The position numbers and the translations under genes are program-made. A stretch of 64,000 nt of DNA from Tretioscincus oriximinensis (Eukaryota > Chordata > Lepidosauria > Squamata > Gymnophthalmidae): the NCBI GenBank assembly GCA_022410635.1, contig JAJVDF010000432.1, forward strand, positions 84,196 through 148,195, in the 5' to 3' direction. Each line of letters starts with the position of its first letter. Position 1 is the stretch's first letter. Shown in pieces: positions 22,301-30,179 of this stretch. Below the pieces are notes generated by a model. It did not search any database and had not been told where the DNA came from. It saw only the letters and a list, made by a program, of their open reading frames with translations.

Positions 22301-25241
22301 TATCTGAATACATCCTAAGTGTGGAAATTTCTACATTCTAATATAGCAACTGAGTCAAAATTAAAATACGCTTGTGATCTTGATATATATTCTAGTAATG
22401 CTATTTTATTTTTCTTCTCAGCGTGTGCTATGACAGAGTGCCTCGGTACCCTACAGCTTTGACTTTTCTTTTGTCAGCACTTTGGCATGGTGTTTATCCT
22501 GGATATTATTTCACATTTATCACTGGCATCTTTATGACACTAGCTGCTAGAGCGGTATGAATCTCTTGCACTTTCACAACCCTCATTTGTGCACACTTAG
22601 AAGATATATTGAAACCATGGAAATCTGGTGTAACTTTTGACTGGAGGATGGTGGGAGATGGAGGGTCATATTCCTTTTCTGTAAGTATTGTATGAATACT
22701 GAGTATTTTTTCTGCCCTTTTTAAGGTAAGGCATAATTGTCGGGACTACTTCATGTCTTCAAAGCCCCTCAAGAAAAGTTATGATATTGCCACCTGGATA
22801 GTGACTCAGCTGTCTGTCTCATATACTGTTGCACCATTTGTTCTGCTAGCTGTTGAGCCTTCAGTTAAATTATATACGTAAGTATCTCTGTTACTCCATT
22901 TTATTGTTTGCGGGGTTTTAGTTCTGCCAAAATGATAGAGATAAAAAATAAACTCGTAAATTATATGTGAATCTCATAACATCTTTCAACACTTGTACAG
23001 AAATGTCAATAGTCAGCTTTTTCTGGTGCATTTCCCTGGTTGTTATATAAACTGACAGATTGCATATTTTAAAGCCGATTATCTGGCCTTTCGGTTCTCT
23101 GGGAAAAACCGCTGTTGAACCAACCTATAGGGTTATTGCAGGAGGACTTTGATATGTGGATAGCTCTGACAAGAAACTATGAAGGTGAGAGTCAAAAGAA
23201 TTTGATATTGACAGCGAACTATCAAAAAGTTATTTTAATATGTTAATTCATTTTTTATTCTTAACTGCCCTGAGACCTTCGGGTAATATAGAAATGTAAA
23301 TAGATAATAAATAGTTGACAGAAGAATATGTCACATGCATGTTAACTATCAGGAGGCAACAGAATCACAACACTCAGAATATACTTTAAACGTATGAACA
23401 AGACACATTAAGACAGGAATCCAATTAACTGGATTATTGGGAAATTTCGGAATAAACAAGTGCTATGTGCATACAGCCCTAGAAATCTCTGGTGCCAAAT
23501 TCATAATGCTATTTTGATTATCAGTTTACGGTCATGTCAAAGGTGCGGGTTAAACCCTTTGATGCAAGTACACAAAACTACATGTGCAAAGTCTTGCAAA
23601 TAATAATTGTTTGACTTTATCATAAAAAAGTACTGGAAGCATATTGGATTGGATTTTTTTGAAGTTATTGCAGCCTCTGATCAGGACTGGAGAATGTTTC
23701 AAGGTAGGCTGAACAAAAATCCAAATTTGTGCTCTCCCTGGCAGCATGCAAGATTAATTTTGAATCTAATTTTTACTTTGTCTATGAGATGTACATTTTA
23801 CAGAGAAATGCATTTTTACAAAACCACTTAGGAAAATTGAGTCAGGTTACGCAATGCATAAAATCTTTTGAGTTCTTTGATGGAAATCTTCCAACGGAGG
23901 CTGACAAGTGTTGAATGGTTTAGTGAATCCTGCATTGAGCACAGTGTTGGGCCCAATGGAGGACCATTTTAGCTTTATAATTACATGATTATCCATCTCT
24001 CTGGAGTCTAGCAGTTCCTTCAATATATGTTCCTGGGTTGCATCATTTAAAAAAAATTGTAAATCATTTTGTCTACAAAGCATGTTTAAAAATTGAACAG
24101 TAAAACTATTATTAAGGCAGTGTTCACTCTCCATTTTTTCCCTGACAGGGTTTTATCTGTTCCCAGTATTTCATGGAACACTAGATACAATTGTGGCTTT
24201 TGATACAGGCTGAGAATGCTACTTTTTTGTACTTATATGTAGTTACTTAGTCTATGAAAGTGTCCATGGGATATTCCATCTCGTAGTGTATTTTATGAAG
24301 TTTGAAGCGATAAGCTACAGAATGTTTATGCACAATAAATTGACAGTAAGGGAATGAAAGAATATGACACAATTTCTATTTTTTCTGCATTGGGCTTTAC
24401 TCTGGATTATATCTTGAAACAAGAACAGCCACCCTCATGCTAGTGGCTGCCCATAGACTGCACCAACTAGACTGACTGGCAGGTTTTTATTTTGGGATAC
24501 ATTCCAGAACAAAGTGTAGATAGTATTAGCATGTAGGAACATAAGCATATAAGAGGAGCCGTGCTGAATTAGCCAAAGTCCATCTAGCCCAGCATTCTAT
24601 CACACAAAGTGGTCCACTAAATACAGAAGAAGGTGGATCTGTAGCCAGATTTTATATCCTACCTTTGTTCTTAAAGTCATTGAGGCACAAAAGATACAGT
24701 AATCAGGATTCAGAAAAAGGATATATAGGTGCTTTCTTTGGCATGGATGTCTGTAGATGTTCCTGATTCCATTTGATTGTAGCTGTGCAAGTTGATGAAG
24801 TCAGTAACACCTGAAGAGTATATTAGATTATCTATTTTGTGGACATTTAAAACTGATTCATACAGGGAATGTTTTTAAAATCCTCCTGCTCAGGACTCAA
24901 GACTAGATTGTTATGAGTGCAGGTATATGATCACTGTATAAGAAGATTGTATGACTCACAAAACCCATGGCCTTCCATTGAGAAATAGTTTACTTTAGCA
25001 GTTTAGGTTGATCTGCAGCCTATTATTTTAATAGCAATAAAATTATTACTTTTACAATACAGTTTGCAAACTGATTTTCTGTTTTTAAATTCTTTTGTTG
25101 CTTAATAGGTCACTGTACTTCCATATGCACATTGTATGCATTCTTGTATTGCTGGTCTTGCCAATCAAATCTCAAAAATACAACTTACAGCAAAGGACAG
25201 AAGACAAGTGCAACTCTATCACAAATAAGAAACGAAAATGA
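4172..25241 (+). CDS. MBOAT1: MBOAT1, lysophospholipid O-acyltransferase 1 (12 exons; first coding exon outside the window)
   Basis: Multi-pass ER membrane enzyme of the MBOAT family. MBOAT1 moves an acyl chain, preferably oleoyl, from acyl-CoA to lysophosphatidylethanolamine and lysophosphatidylserine in the Lands cycle. Coding exons are 4172-4317, 4556-4633, 6522-6617, 15995-16050, 17318-17372, 18145-18328, 18731-18923, 20085-20188, 20893-20957, 22422-22554, 22726-22877 and 25109-25241. They total 1395 nt: 464 codons plus TGA, with every phase consistent. Numbering from the first residue in the window, the family motifs are WD at 292-293, a DNWN segment with Asn 315 and 317, [12 protein letters not shown] with the catalytic His at 348, YTVAPF at 403-408, and YTSLYFHMH at 420-428. 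The C-terminus ends in KKRK, which fits a KKXX ER-retrieval signal. Human MBOAT1 is about 495 residues, so roughly 33 N-terminal residues are missing, matching an upstream exon 1. Residue choices fit MBOAT1 better than MBOAT2. No frameshift or in-frame stop was seen. Confidence 0.95.
4556..4633 (+). CDS. MBOAT1: MBOAT1 exon 3
   Basis: The acceptor is TTTTCTAG and the donor GTGAGA. The 78 nt complete the Trp codon of exon 2 and encode [17 protein letters not shown] and ASISNIH, a hydrophobic membrane segment. Confidence 0.93.
4634..6521 (+). other. MBOAT1 intron 3, no recognised element
   Basis: About 1.9 kb of AT-rich sequence between exons 3 and 4. I recognise no gene, RNA or repeat family. 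Part of it (5280-6420) reads like decayed transposon DNA but shows no motif I can name. Confidence 0.5.
6522..6617 (+). CDS. MBOAT1: MBOAT1 exon 4
   Basis: The acceptor is TTATTTTAG and the donor GTAAGT. It encodes [20 protein letters not shown] followed by [12 protein letters not shown]. The [17 protein letters not shown] block is strongly conserved in MBOAT1 and separates it from MBOAT2, which has different residues after IYIF. Confidence 0.94.
7270..8160 (+). mobile_element. L1-type LINE 3' fragment
   Basis: In broken frames the + strand gives the C-terminal L1 ORF2 pattern: [20 protein letters not shown], then [18 protein letters not shown], the counterpart of the cysteine-rich end, then [16 protein letters not shown]. 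It ends in a T-rich 3' UTR and ATTAATAAAAATATATAA. Lies in MBOAT1 intron 4, same strand. Confidence 0.65.
8161..9599. other. Intron 4 sequence without recognised element
   Basis: AT-rich intronic DNA between an L1 tail and a CR1 copy. It includes one undetermined base at 8310. No gene, RNA or repeat recognised. Confidence 0.45.
9600..12066 (+). mobile_element. CR1 LINE, near full-length ORF2, decayed
   Basis: The sense strand shows endonuclease motifs ([20 protein letters not shown], then TETWWDE and [19 protein letters not shown]), then reverse transcriptase motifs: [75 protein letters not shown] and KFADDTKLG. It ends with CCCTTCCAACTCTATAATTC and TATGA, the classic CR1 terminus. Several stops and frameshifts make it inactive. 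The 5' end is truncated just before the endonuclease. It lies in MBOAT1 intron 4 and belongs to a different CR1 subfamily from the copy at 30 kb. Confidence 0.88.
12208..12362 (-). mobile_element. tRNA-derived SINE (Sauria-type)
   Basis: The minus strand begins GCCAGTTTGGTGTAGTGGTT (A box) and has GTTCGGTTCC (B box) about 40 nt later, then a body with CACAGGGTGTCTGTTGTG and AAGCTATGGGTGCC. The same SINE occurs at 36120 and 50820 on the + strand. Confidence 0.75.
12363..14984. other. Intron 4 sequence without recognised element
   Basis: AT-rich DNA with short chance frames only. The open frame at 13752-14087 (111 codons) has no recognisable domain and is probably noise. Around 14500-14640 there is a weak resemblance to the palindromic element at 20387. 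Confidence 0.4.
14985..15345 (+). mobile_element. L1-type LINE 3' end fragment
   Basis: Broken frames read TRGWKDKTK, then [20 protein letters not shown] and [15 protein letters not shown], resembling the C-terminus of squamate L1 ORF2. A T-rich 3' UTR follows. A piece of about 50 bp (15125-15175) is repeated at 16215-16263. Confidence 0.5.
15995..16050 (+). CDS. MBOAT1: MBOAT1 exon 5
   Basis: The 56-nt exon lies between TTTTTTTAG and GTAAGA and encodes [18 protein letters not shown], a segment well conserved in the MBOAT1/2 subfamily. It follows the largest intron in the window (9.4 kb). Confidence 0.93.
16094..16545 (-). mobile_element. L2-type LINE 3' fragment
   Basis: The minus strand reads [20 protein letters not shown], then [20 protein letters not shown] and LLPYQS, the C-terminal L2 reverse transcriptase pattern. 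Its 3' tail with TAATCACCCTGAAACC and AT repeats reaches 16094, right after MBOAT1 exon 5. Confidence 0.7.
16546..17317 (+). other. Rest of MBOAT1 intron 5
   Basis: No recognised gene or repeat apart from the adjacent L2 fragment. Short open frames here show no domain. Confidence 0.45.
17318..17372 (+). CDS. MBOAT1: MBOAT1 exon 6
   Basis: The 55-nt exon is flanked by TTGCTAG and GTAAGG. It encodes [17 protein letters not shown], a polar loop; the LGR-AE-L-AEQ pattern is typical of MBOAT1. Confidence 0.92.
17565..17690. repeat. hAT-like palindromic miniature element, decayed
   Basis: Two arms with GGTTTCTTAACATTGGCC and TTGGGAGTTGTAATTTAGGA, matching the widespread sauropsid element in which ACTACAACTCCCA and TGGGAGTTGTAGT face each other. 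Heavily mutated. Confidence 0.4.
18145..18328 (+). CDS. MBOAT1: MBOAT1 exon 7
   Basis: The acceptor is TTTCACAG and the donor GTAATA. The 184 nt encode the conserved block [20 protein letters not shown] and [13 protein letters not shown], then a divergent hydrophilic stretch ending in NPSPT. Confidence 0.94.
18731..18923 (+). CDS. MBOAT1: MBOAT1 exon 8
   Basis: Borders are TGTTTTAG and GTAAGA. The 193 nt encode two hydrophobic segments ([20 protein letters not shown] and [20 protein letters not shown]). [10 protein letters not shown] is a hallmark of this subfamily. Confidence 0.95.
18924..20084 (+). other. MBOAT1 intron 8, no clear element
   Basis: AT-rich intron. A short piece at 19518-19560 (GGAATATCCAACTGTAAGGG, then AATAAATAAATGAAGCC) resembles one arm of the palindrome at 20387-20537; nothing else is recognised. 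Confidence 0.4.
20085..20188 (+). CDS. MBOAT1: MBOAT1 exon 9
   Basis: Borders are AATTACAG and GTAAAG. It encodes [20 protein letters not shown], then [14 protein letters not shown]. The WD pair is the first of the four motifs needed for activity in MBOAT lysophospholipid acyltransferases. Confidence 0.95.
20387..20537. mobile_element. Palindromic miniature transposon (about 151 bp)
   Basis: The left arm AGGCTGCATCCCCACATCAC continues with TTATTTATTTCACTG. The right arm mirrors it: CAGTGGAATAAATAAGTGAT, then GTGGAGATGCAGCCT. The inner arms share GGATACTCCACAA and its near complement. No coding capacity. Lies in MBOAT1 intron 9. Diverged relatives are at 28055-28130 and 43970-44098. Confidence 0.7.
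20893..20957 (+). CDS. MBOAT1: MBOAT1 exon 10
   Basis: Borders are TCTCCTAG and GTAAGA. The 65 nt encode [20 protein letters not shown] and Lys. The Asn in the NWN segment belongs to the MBOAT active site. The exon ends after two bases of an Arg codon. Confidence 0.95.
20958..22421 (+). other. MBOAT1 intron 10
   Basis: Apart from the candidate cassette exon at 21192-21245, I see no gene or repeat family. Confidence 0.5.
21192..21245 (+). other. Candidate in-frame cassette exon in MBOAT1 intron 10 (unproven)
   Basis: The 54-nt segment follows a strong pyrimidine tract ending TTTCCAAG and precedes GTAAGA. Exon 10 ends with two bases of a codon and exon 11 starts with one. Inserting 54 nt keeps the frame, introduces no stop, and would add 18 residues, [18 protein letters not shown], between the active-site Asn and His regions. 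Known MBOAT1 and MBOAT2 proteins have no insert here, as far as I recall. It may be a real alternative exon or only a pseudo-exon. Confidence 0.3.
22422..22554 (+). CDS. MBOAT1: MBOAT1 exon 11 (catalytic His)
   Basis: Borders are TTCTCAG and GTATGA. The 133 nt encode [20 protein letters not shown], then [17 protein letters not shown] and TLAARA. WHGxxxGYxxxF is the signature motif holding the catalytic histidine. Confidence 0.95.
22726..22877 (+). CDS. MBOAT1: MBOAT1 exon 12
   Basis: The acceptor is TTTTTAAG and the donor GTAAGT; the preceding intron is only 171 bp. It encodes [20 protein letters not shown], then a membrane segment with [15 protein letters not shown], containing the third family motif YxxxxF. 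Confidence 0.94.
23038..23313 (+). repeat. Interspersed repeat family A, copy 1
   Basis: Begins GGTTGTTATATAAACTGACA and ends with CTGCCCTGAGACCTTCGGGT and an AAATA-rich tail. A second copy at 33279-33545 is colinear over its whole length, so this is a discrete element of about 270 bp with a LINE-like 3' tail. The family is not named here. Confidence 0.6.
23868..23992 (+). mobile_element. CR1 3' end fragment (ATTCTATG subfamily)
   Basis: GATGGAAATCTTCCAACGGA, AATCCTGCATTGAGCA and GTTGGGCCCAATG match the 3' end of the CR1 copies ending near 12066 and 54773. Short and diverged. Confidence 0.6.
24536..24640 (-). mobile_element. CR1 3' end fragment (TTATGTTC subfamily)
   Basis: AGGAACATAAGCATATAAGA, GAGGAGCCGTGCTGAATTAG and CCCAGCATTCTATCACAC match the reversed CR1 3' end seen at 3158 and 63716. 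Confidence 0.6.
25109..25241 (+). CDS. MBOAT1: MBOAT1 terminal coding exon
   Basis: The acceptor is CTTAATAG. It completes the YxxxYFxxH motif (YTSLYFHMH across the junction), encodes a last hydrophobic helix ([11 protein letters not shown]) and a short basic tail ending KKRK before TGA at 25239-25241. The final four residues fit a KKXX retrieval signal for the ER membrane. Confidence 0.94.
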
Positions 25242-26165
25242 AAATCAAGAAAGCAGCTGCTAATGGATCCTTTGCTTTCGGAAGCCATAAAAAACAGAAC
25301 CAAAGAACTCATGATAATCCGGTGGCTGATGTGTCTTTTTTTTTTAATAGACCAGAATGGAAATTGGCTTCTAACCAGTCAAGTTATTTTCTGGGATTAT
25401 GTTTACATTCTTGATGGGTAATGGTTTAAAGTTGTGGGGGGTTTTAATTCTGAACTAAAAGCAATATTTTAATGGTATCTAATTAATATATTTATATTTT
25501 TATGCTTGTATGTCATATTTTAAATTTGCCTGTTTTGAAGTGAAGGAGGAAAATCTGTTGGGACGTTCAAATGGGTGCTGTAAGTTCCCACAGGATCTCT
25601 ACCTACTCTACTTCTGTCCCATTGAAAGCCAAATAGTGGCTTGAGGGAGGTGCAAGAAGATAGTAGAAGCACTCAAAGGCCAGATCTTCTCAGTACATGA
25701 AGAGTTGATGGCTCTTGTCCCAGTGAGATGTTAGAGCAAGGTGACACAAATGAGGTGAAAGGAAATTTTATTTAAAATTATTCAAAAAGCATAAACCTAG
25801 AACAATGGAAACTTGTATTACAAATTTCTGGAACTTAAGGAACAACCTGAAGAAAAATATGTTCACAGAACAGAACAAAAACGGATGAAAAAATAGTGGT
25901 ATGTGACCAGCAGTTGGTGGTTTGAAATAGGCCCATATGACAAAATTCCTTCTATTGTTTGATTGTATTTTCCAGACCTGACAGGTGTTGTCTATATTTA
26001 TAATTCCATGAGAGTATTTGCTGTCAGAAGAGGCATTGATTTGGGCACTAGAAAAAAACTCAGGGATAATTAAGCACTTCCTAGTCTGTTTGATGATATG
26101 TTTTTTTTCTGAACAAAATATTGTGGACATTTTTAAAATGTAAATAAAGTCTTCCCAGTTCTTAT
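25242..26165 (+). other. MBOAT1: Probable MBOAT1 3' untranslated region
   Basis: AT-rich sequence directly after the stop codon, without recognisable repeats. The first canonical AATAAA I find after the stop is at 26143-26148, so the transcript plausibly ends 15-25 nt beyond it. The 3' limit is inferred. Confidence 0.5.
26143..26148 (+). promoter_or_regulatory. Candidate polyadenylation signal AATAAA
   Basis: First AATAAA hexamer after the MBOAT1 stop codon, about 900 nt downstream. Later AATAAA hexamers near 26984 and 27030 follow a repeat tail and are weaker candidates. Confidence 0.4.
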
Positions 26166-26900
26166 TATGTAAATATATTTTCTGATTAGGGCAGGAGGCC
26201 TGTTCACATTCCTGACATAGAACAGGCCTTCTGGCTGCGAGCGTCGTTGTCCCTTGCTGAGTGTGCCCACTTGTCCTGGCCCTTCTAGGTCTGGCTGCGC
26301 CTCCCTTACACACTATCAATGCCATTCTTGCCTTGTTTGGGACAATTGGCTGGTGGGGGCAGCATGCTTGTGTGGTCAGTAATACTGTGAGGCTGCTTGG
26401 CCTTGAAGCGAGTCTTGGAGGCCGGCCAGTGCAGGGTTTGGGGTGGTAAAGGCCAGTGGCTGAGAGGCTGGTGGCAGTGACAGACTCGCGTGGGATCTGC
26501 AGGGGCGTGGGATCTAAAGCTGCATGTTGTATCTCCCATCGGGAAGATTGTTTACAGCCCATCTTGGAGATGGAAGTTCCATGGATCTAGGAGGTAGGTC
26601 ATGCCTTTAACAGTGCAGCTGCAGTGACAGAAACCATTCCATGCAACACATCCTCAGTCCTTTTGTTGCTCCAGCATGGAAGCTTCCTTCTCAGTCCTTC
26701 CAGTCCTTGGATGGTATGGAGTTATTCTCATGGACTCAAAGAGCCTGAAGAACCAGCAGGGGACATGGGGTTTCCTCTGCCTTTTCAGGTTGAGCGTCCC
26801 CTCCAGAGCTAAGAGCCTTTTTCAATCAGGAATCCTTAGCAGAGCAGGTAGCCTGCTTTTCCGGCATTACTACTTCCCACTTCTGGATACAGTTTTTAAT
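26166..26900. other. Intergenic GC-rich segment, unidentified
   Basis: About 26193-26600 is clearly richer in G+C than its surroundings but shows no splice-linked frame. On the minus strand a 264-codon open frame (25768-26562) crosses it and the MBOAT1 3' UTR; its translation has no recognisable domain and changes composition halfway. A GGCCTGTTC / GAACAGGCC inverted pair lies at 26197-26228. It may be a repeat body. Confidence 0.35.
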
Positions 26901-26993
26901 GGTAATTTTGTATTGTTGCTTTTATTGTTGGCTGCCCTTAGACTTTCGGGTATAGGGCAGGTATAAATGTAACAAACAAACAAATAAATTGCT
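26900..26993 (+). repeat. LINE/SINE-type 3' tail
   Basis: TTTTATTGTTGGCTGCCCTT, AGACTTTCGGGTATAGGGCA and a (CAAA)n/(AAAT)n end. Same tail family as at 23250, 33480 and 55955. Confidence 0.5.
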
Positions 26994-28200
26994 GCATTGA
27001 GTTAATCAGATAGCCTACGGATCATAATATAAATAAATGTGGCAAAACTGTCTTGTGTGTTTTTTACTGCATCACAAATGTGTATAATTATGAAGACAAA
27101 ATTAACGTGCTAGTAATTGAGCTTTTCATTTCCTATTCGGCAAAAACATTAATAAAATTTTACGAAATTATGGTGAGGCTCAGTTAATGTTTAGCAATTT
27201 GTTTGAGGGAACCTAATGGCAAAGCTCTGGAAATTACAATGAAACTATATTTCTATTACTTTCTAACTAGGCATCAGTGTATAGCATAGGGGATTTAGGA
27301 TTCCCCCCATCTCAACTCAGTAAGATTAACTGCATTGTCGTTCCTTTTTGGTTTTCCTCTTGATCTGGGTTTCAGACTAGATTTATTTTTCGCTATTTTG
27401 ATGCATGAACCAGAGACCTGATGCATAAGCCATGCTTTGTTATGTCCATCTGACCCGTTAAAATGATTTTTACTCACCTTGAATCATGCATTGCTTTTGT
27501 TGGCTGAACAGCGTTTCATTTAAGCTTGGGGTTTCATTTGAGCATCCTGATTTTTTAGTGTTTTTGGATCTTGTGCCCATTTATTTCTCAGATCCTTTTC
27601 AAAATGTTTTAAAATCTCACTTTAAAGTAAGATTTTACATTTTCTACTGTGCTTATTGCTATGAAAAAACTTCTAACAAATATGTATGTATGATTGGCAC
27701 CATCTAGTGGGTACTGCAGTACAGTACAGTATGTTTTTCTTGACCTTCCAAGTGTTGTTATTAATCGTCATTGGCTAGAGTGAATGAGGTAATGGTTCTC
27801 TAGTTCCTAAAGGTTTTAGATTCTACAGCACTAATAAACTGATATTCTTTTACCCAAATAATCCATGCTCTTATGCTTTTATATACCTCTTTTTAAACAA
27901 ATAAATGTGCTTGGGCCTCAAAATAAGGCATTACAAGTTGTATTTCTACTTGTACTTAAAGTGTGCCATTACCAGAAAAAAAGTGAAAAAGGCGAAAGTT
28001 ATCTAAACTGTCCTTTTCTGCTGGGATATTTTTCTCTCTCTCAGTATTTTCTTTGGCTGCATTTTTGTATTTCATAATAAAGCACTCCAGAATATCCAAA
28101 AATAGTGGAATAGGTAAGTGCCATCTGAACTAGCTTTTTTAGAGAAGATTATAATTGTCTGTCTGACCTTTCATAGCATCTTTACAAAATCAAGATGCTC
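26994..28200. other. Intergenic sequence without recognised gene
   Basis: AT-rich. Nothing recognised except a diverged arm of the 20387-type palindrome at 28055-28130 (GGCTGCATTTTTGTATTTC, then CCAGAATATCCAAAAATAGT). Confidence 0.4.
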
Positions 28201-28204
28201 ATTG

Positions 28205-28385
28205 CACCTCTGGAAATGCAAAACAACATTCCAGGGCCTTGGGGACCCCTGCTGAATCAGCCTCAGCCAATCTAGTCCAACATCCTATCACACACAGTGG
28301 CCCACCAACTGCAACTGGCCATTCCCAAGCAGAAGAAGGCAAAAGCTTTACTTGTTCTTGACTCCCTGCGAATGGCACAGAGGGG
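28205..28385 (-). mobile_element. CR1 3' end fragment (diverged)
   Basis: GACCCCTGCTGAATCAGCCT, CCAATCTAGTCCAACATCCT and CTTGACTCCCTGCGAATGGC align with the reversed CR1 3' end. Confidence 0.6.
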
Positions 28386-28821
28386 AAAGGACATAAAGTG
28401 CTGGTGGTGCGGAGGTTAAGAATGGACCTTTCAACAGATGGATCTGCTATGGAGAGGGGTGAGTGCCCTCTACTGGCCTTAGTTTCAGCCAACCTAGCTG
28501 TTCAAAAGTGAGCAATCATAAGTAGATTAATAGATAAGATAGAATGTAAGCCTTCATACAAAGAATAACTTGCAAACAGCTTTGAGTTCCTTCAGATGAG
28601 AAAGTGGGGATAACCCAGTTATTATTCTCCTTCTTTTCCTTCTTTTTTCTTCTTCACCAACATTTCATTATAATTCCCACTGCTTTGCCATGAAGTGCTT
28701 CCAGTCAGCAAAAGAAAGCAATTCTAGATCCTACAAAGACTTCTCAACATCACTGCCAAATGTCCAGCAGCAATCCTGGGGCAATTCTAGATTTCTCCTT
28801 GTCTGTGGTTTCCTCGCAGGA

Positions 28822-28980
28822 TCATTGCCATTTGCAGGGAGTCACGAACAGGAGCAGCATATTTTGCTTTCCTCTGTTTGGACTGCCCAGGTGCATCTGA
28901 TGAGCCTCTGTGTGACACAGAATGCTGGACTTGATGGGCTGTGGCCTGATCCAGTATGGCTCTTCTTATGTTCTTATGTA
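28822..28980 (+). mobile_element. CR1 3' end fragment
   Basis: CATTTGCAGGGAGTCACGAA through GACTTGATGGGCTGTGGCCT to CTTCTTATGTTCTTATGT. Nearly identical to the end of the CR1 copy at 30185-32196, so a rather young, severely 5'-truncated insertion. Confidence 0.8.
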
Positions 28981-29390
28981 CTGCTGGGGTAAAAGCAAAC
29001 AGCTGTTTGTGACAACCTCAGTGTAGTTTTGTAAAAATTACAGTTTAAAAATTGATCTGGAGTTACCTGCACACTCTGGGCAGGCATATAAATCACTGAG
29101 ATATCCACCCACCCACCCACCCCGGCCACTTATTGCTTAATTTTATTAGAAAACTTATATCACACTTTTCACCCTATCCCAGGACAGAATAGTAAGACTG
29201 TTCTGACAGCCCATTTCAGCCTACTTTTAGGAGGAAAGGAGATAAGATTTGGATTGAATTTCATTTAAATTCCACCTAAACTAGACTTTTTGGCTCCATT
29301 GTTAACTGTGGGCCATCAAGCTAGACTTTCTTTAGGGTGGAAACTACCCACTTCAGGGCAAAAAAAGGCAGGGGCATCCTCCTTGTCCAT

Positions 29391-29942
29391 TCCTAGCCAA
29401 ATGTGGGTGGAATTTTCCAGCCCTCCCTTTCTCCATTATGGCAATTATCCTCCCTTTAAAACATCTGACAGTTTGCAGTCATATGTTGGAAAAAAAGAGT
29501 ACAATTGCAATAATGGGGAAGATATTCCATTTTTATTATCTGTTTGTCATGTGAGACATTTCAAAAAGTGTTCACGCACCATGATGATAATTGCACTCTC
29601 TTTAGAAAATGTGTCCTTGTTGCACAATTATGCAATTATGTCATTGCATAATTGCACAAGGGAGACATTTTAAAAAGAGTGAACTGTTATCATGGTGAAC
29701 ATGCCCCCTGCAAAATAATTTCATTTTTTAAAAAGGATACAATTGTCAGTATAGTTCGTGTGTGTTGTTTTTTTAAAATGCAGTACAGAGAGCTAAATGA
29801 AAACCAATGTGCCATCTACTTTATTTTAATCACGCTCCCTTTTTCCAGCATTTGACTGTGAACAGTCAGATATTTTATGAAAATATAATCGTCATCATGG
29901 GGAAAGGGAGGGCTGGAAAAACGAATCCACAGTTGGCTAGGA
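29391..29942. repeat. Long inverted repeat (about 550 bp palindrome)
   Basis: TCCTAGCCAA at 29391-29400 faces TTGGCTAGGA at 29933-29942. A perfect 16-bp match pairs 29415-29430 with 29903-29918, and AATTATGCAAT at 29626-29636 pairs with 29643-29653. Between them the arms match with indels; the right arm is about 54 nt longer. There is no coding frame. It looks like a large foldback DNA transposon or palindromic insertion; outer ends and target duplication are unclear. Confidence 0.7.
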
Positions 29943-30179
29943 TTGGATGGGGAGAATATCCCAGCTTGGTCTCTGCTCTAAAAAAACTTCAGTTGCTGGC
30001 CATAGAATCTAAAGAAACTGATTTGCAATCAGAAGGGGAATGAAGATAGAATTTCTTTCAGTAACTTTACTTCTGATAGGGAAATCTCCAGAAATTCCCC
30101 AGCGCTGTAGGTTTGGTATAAATGGAAATGCATATTAATATTCCAGTTTTATTTCCCTGTCTTATCTGTTATCACATTT

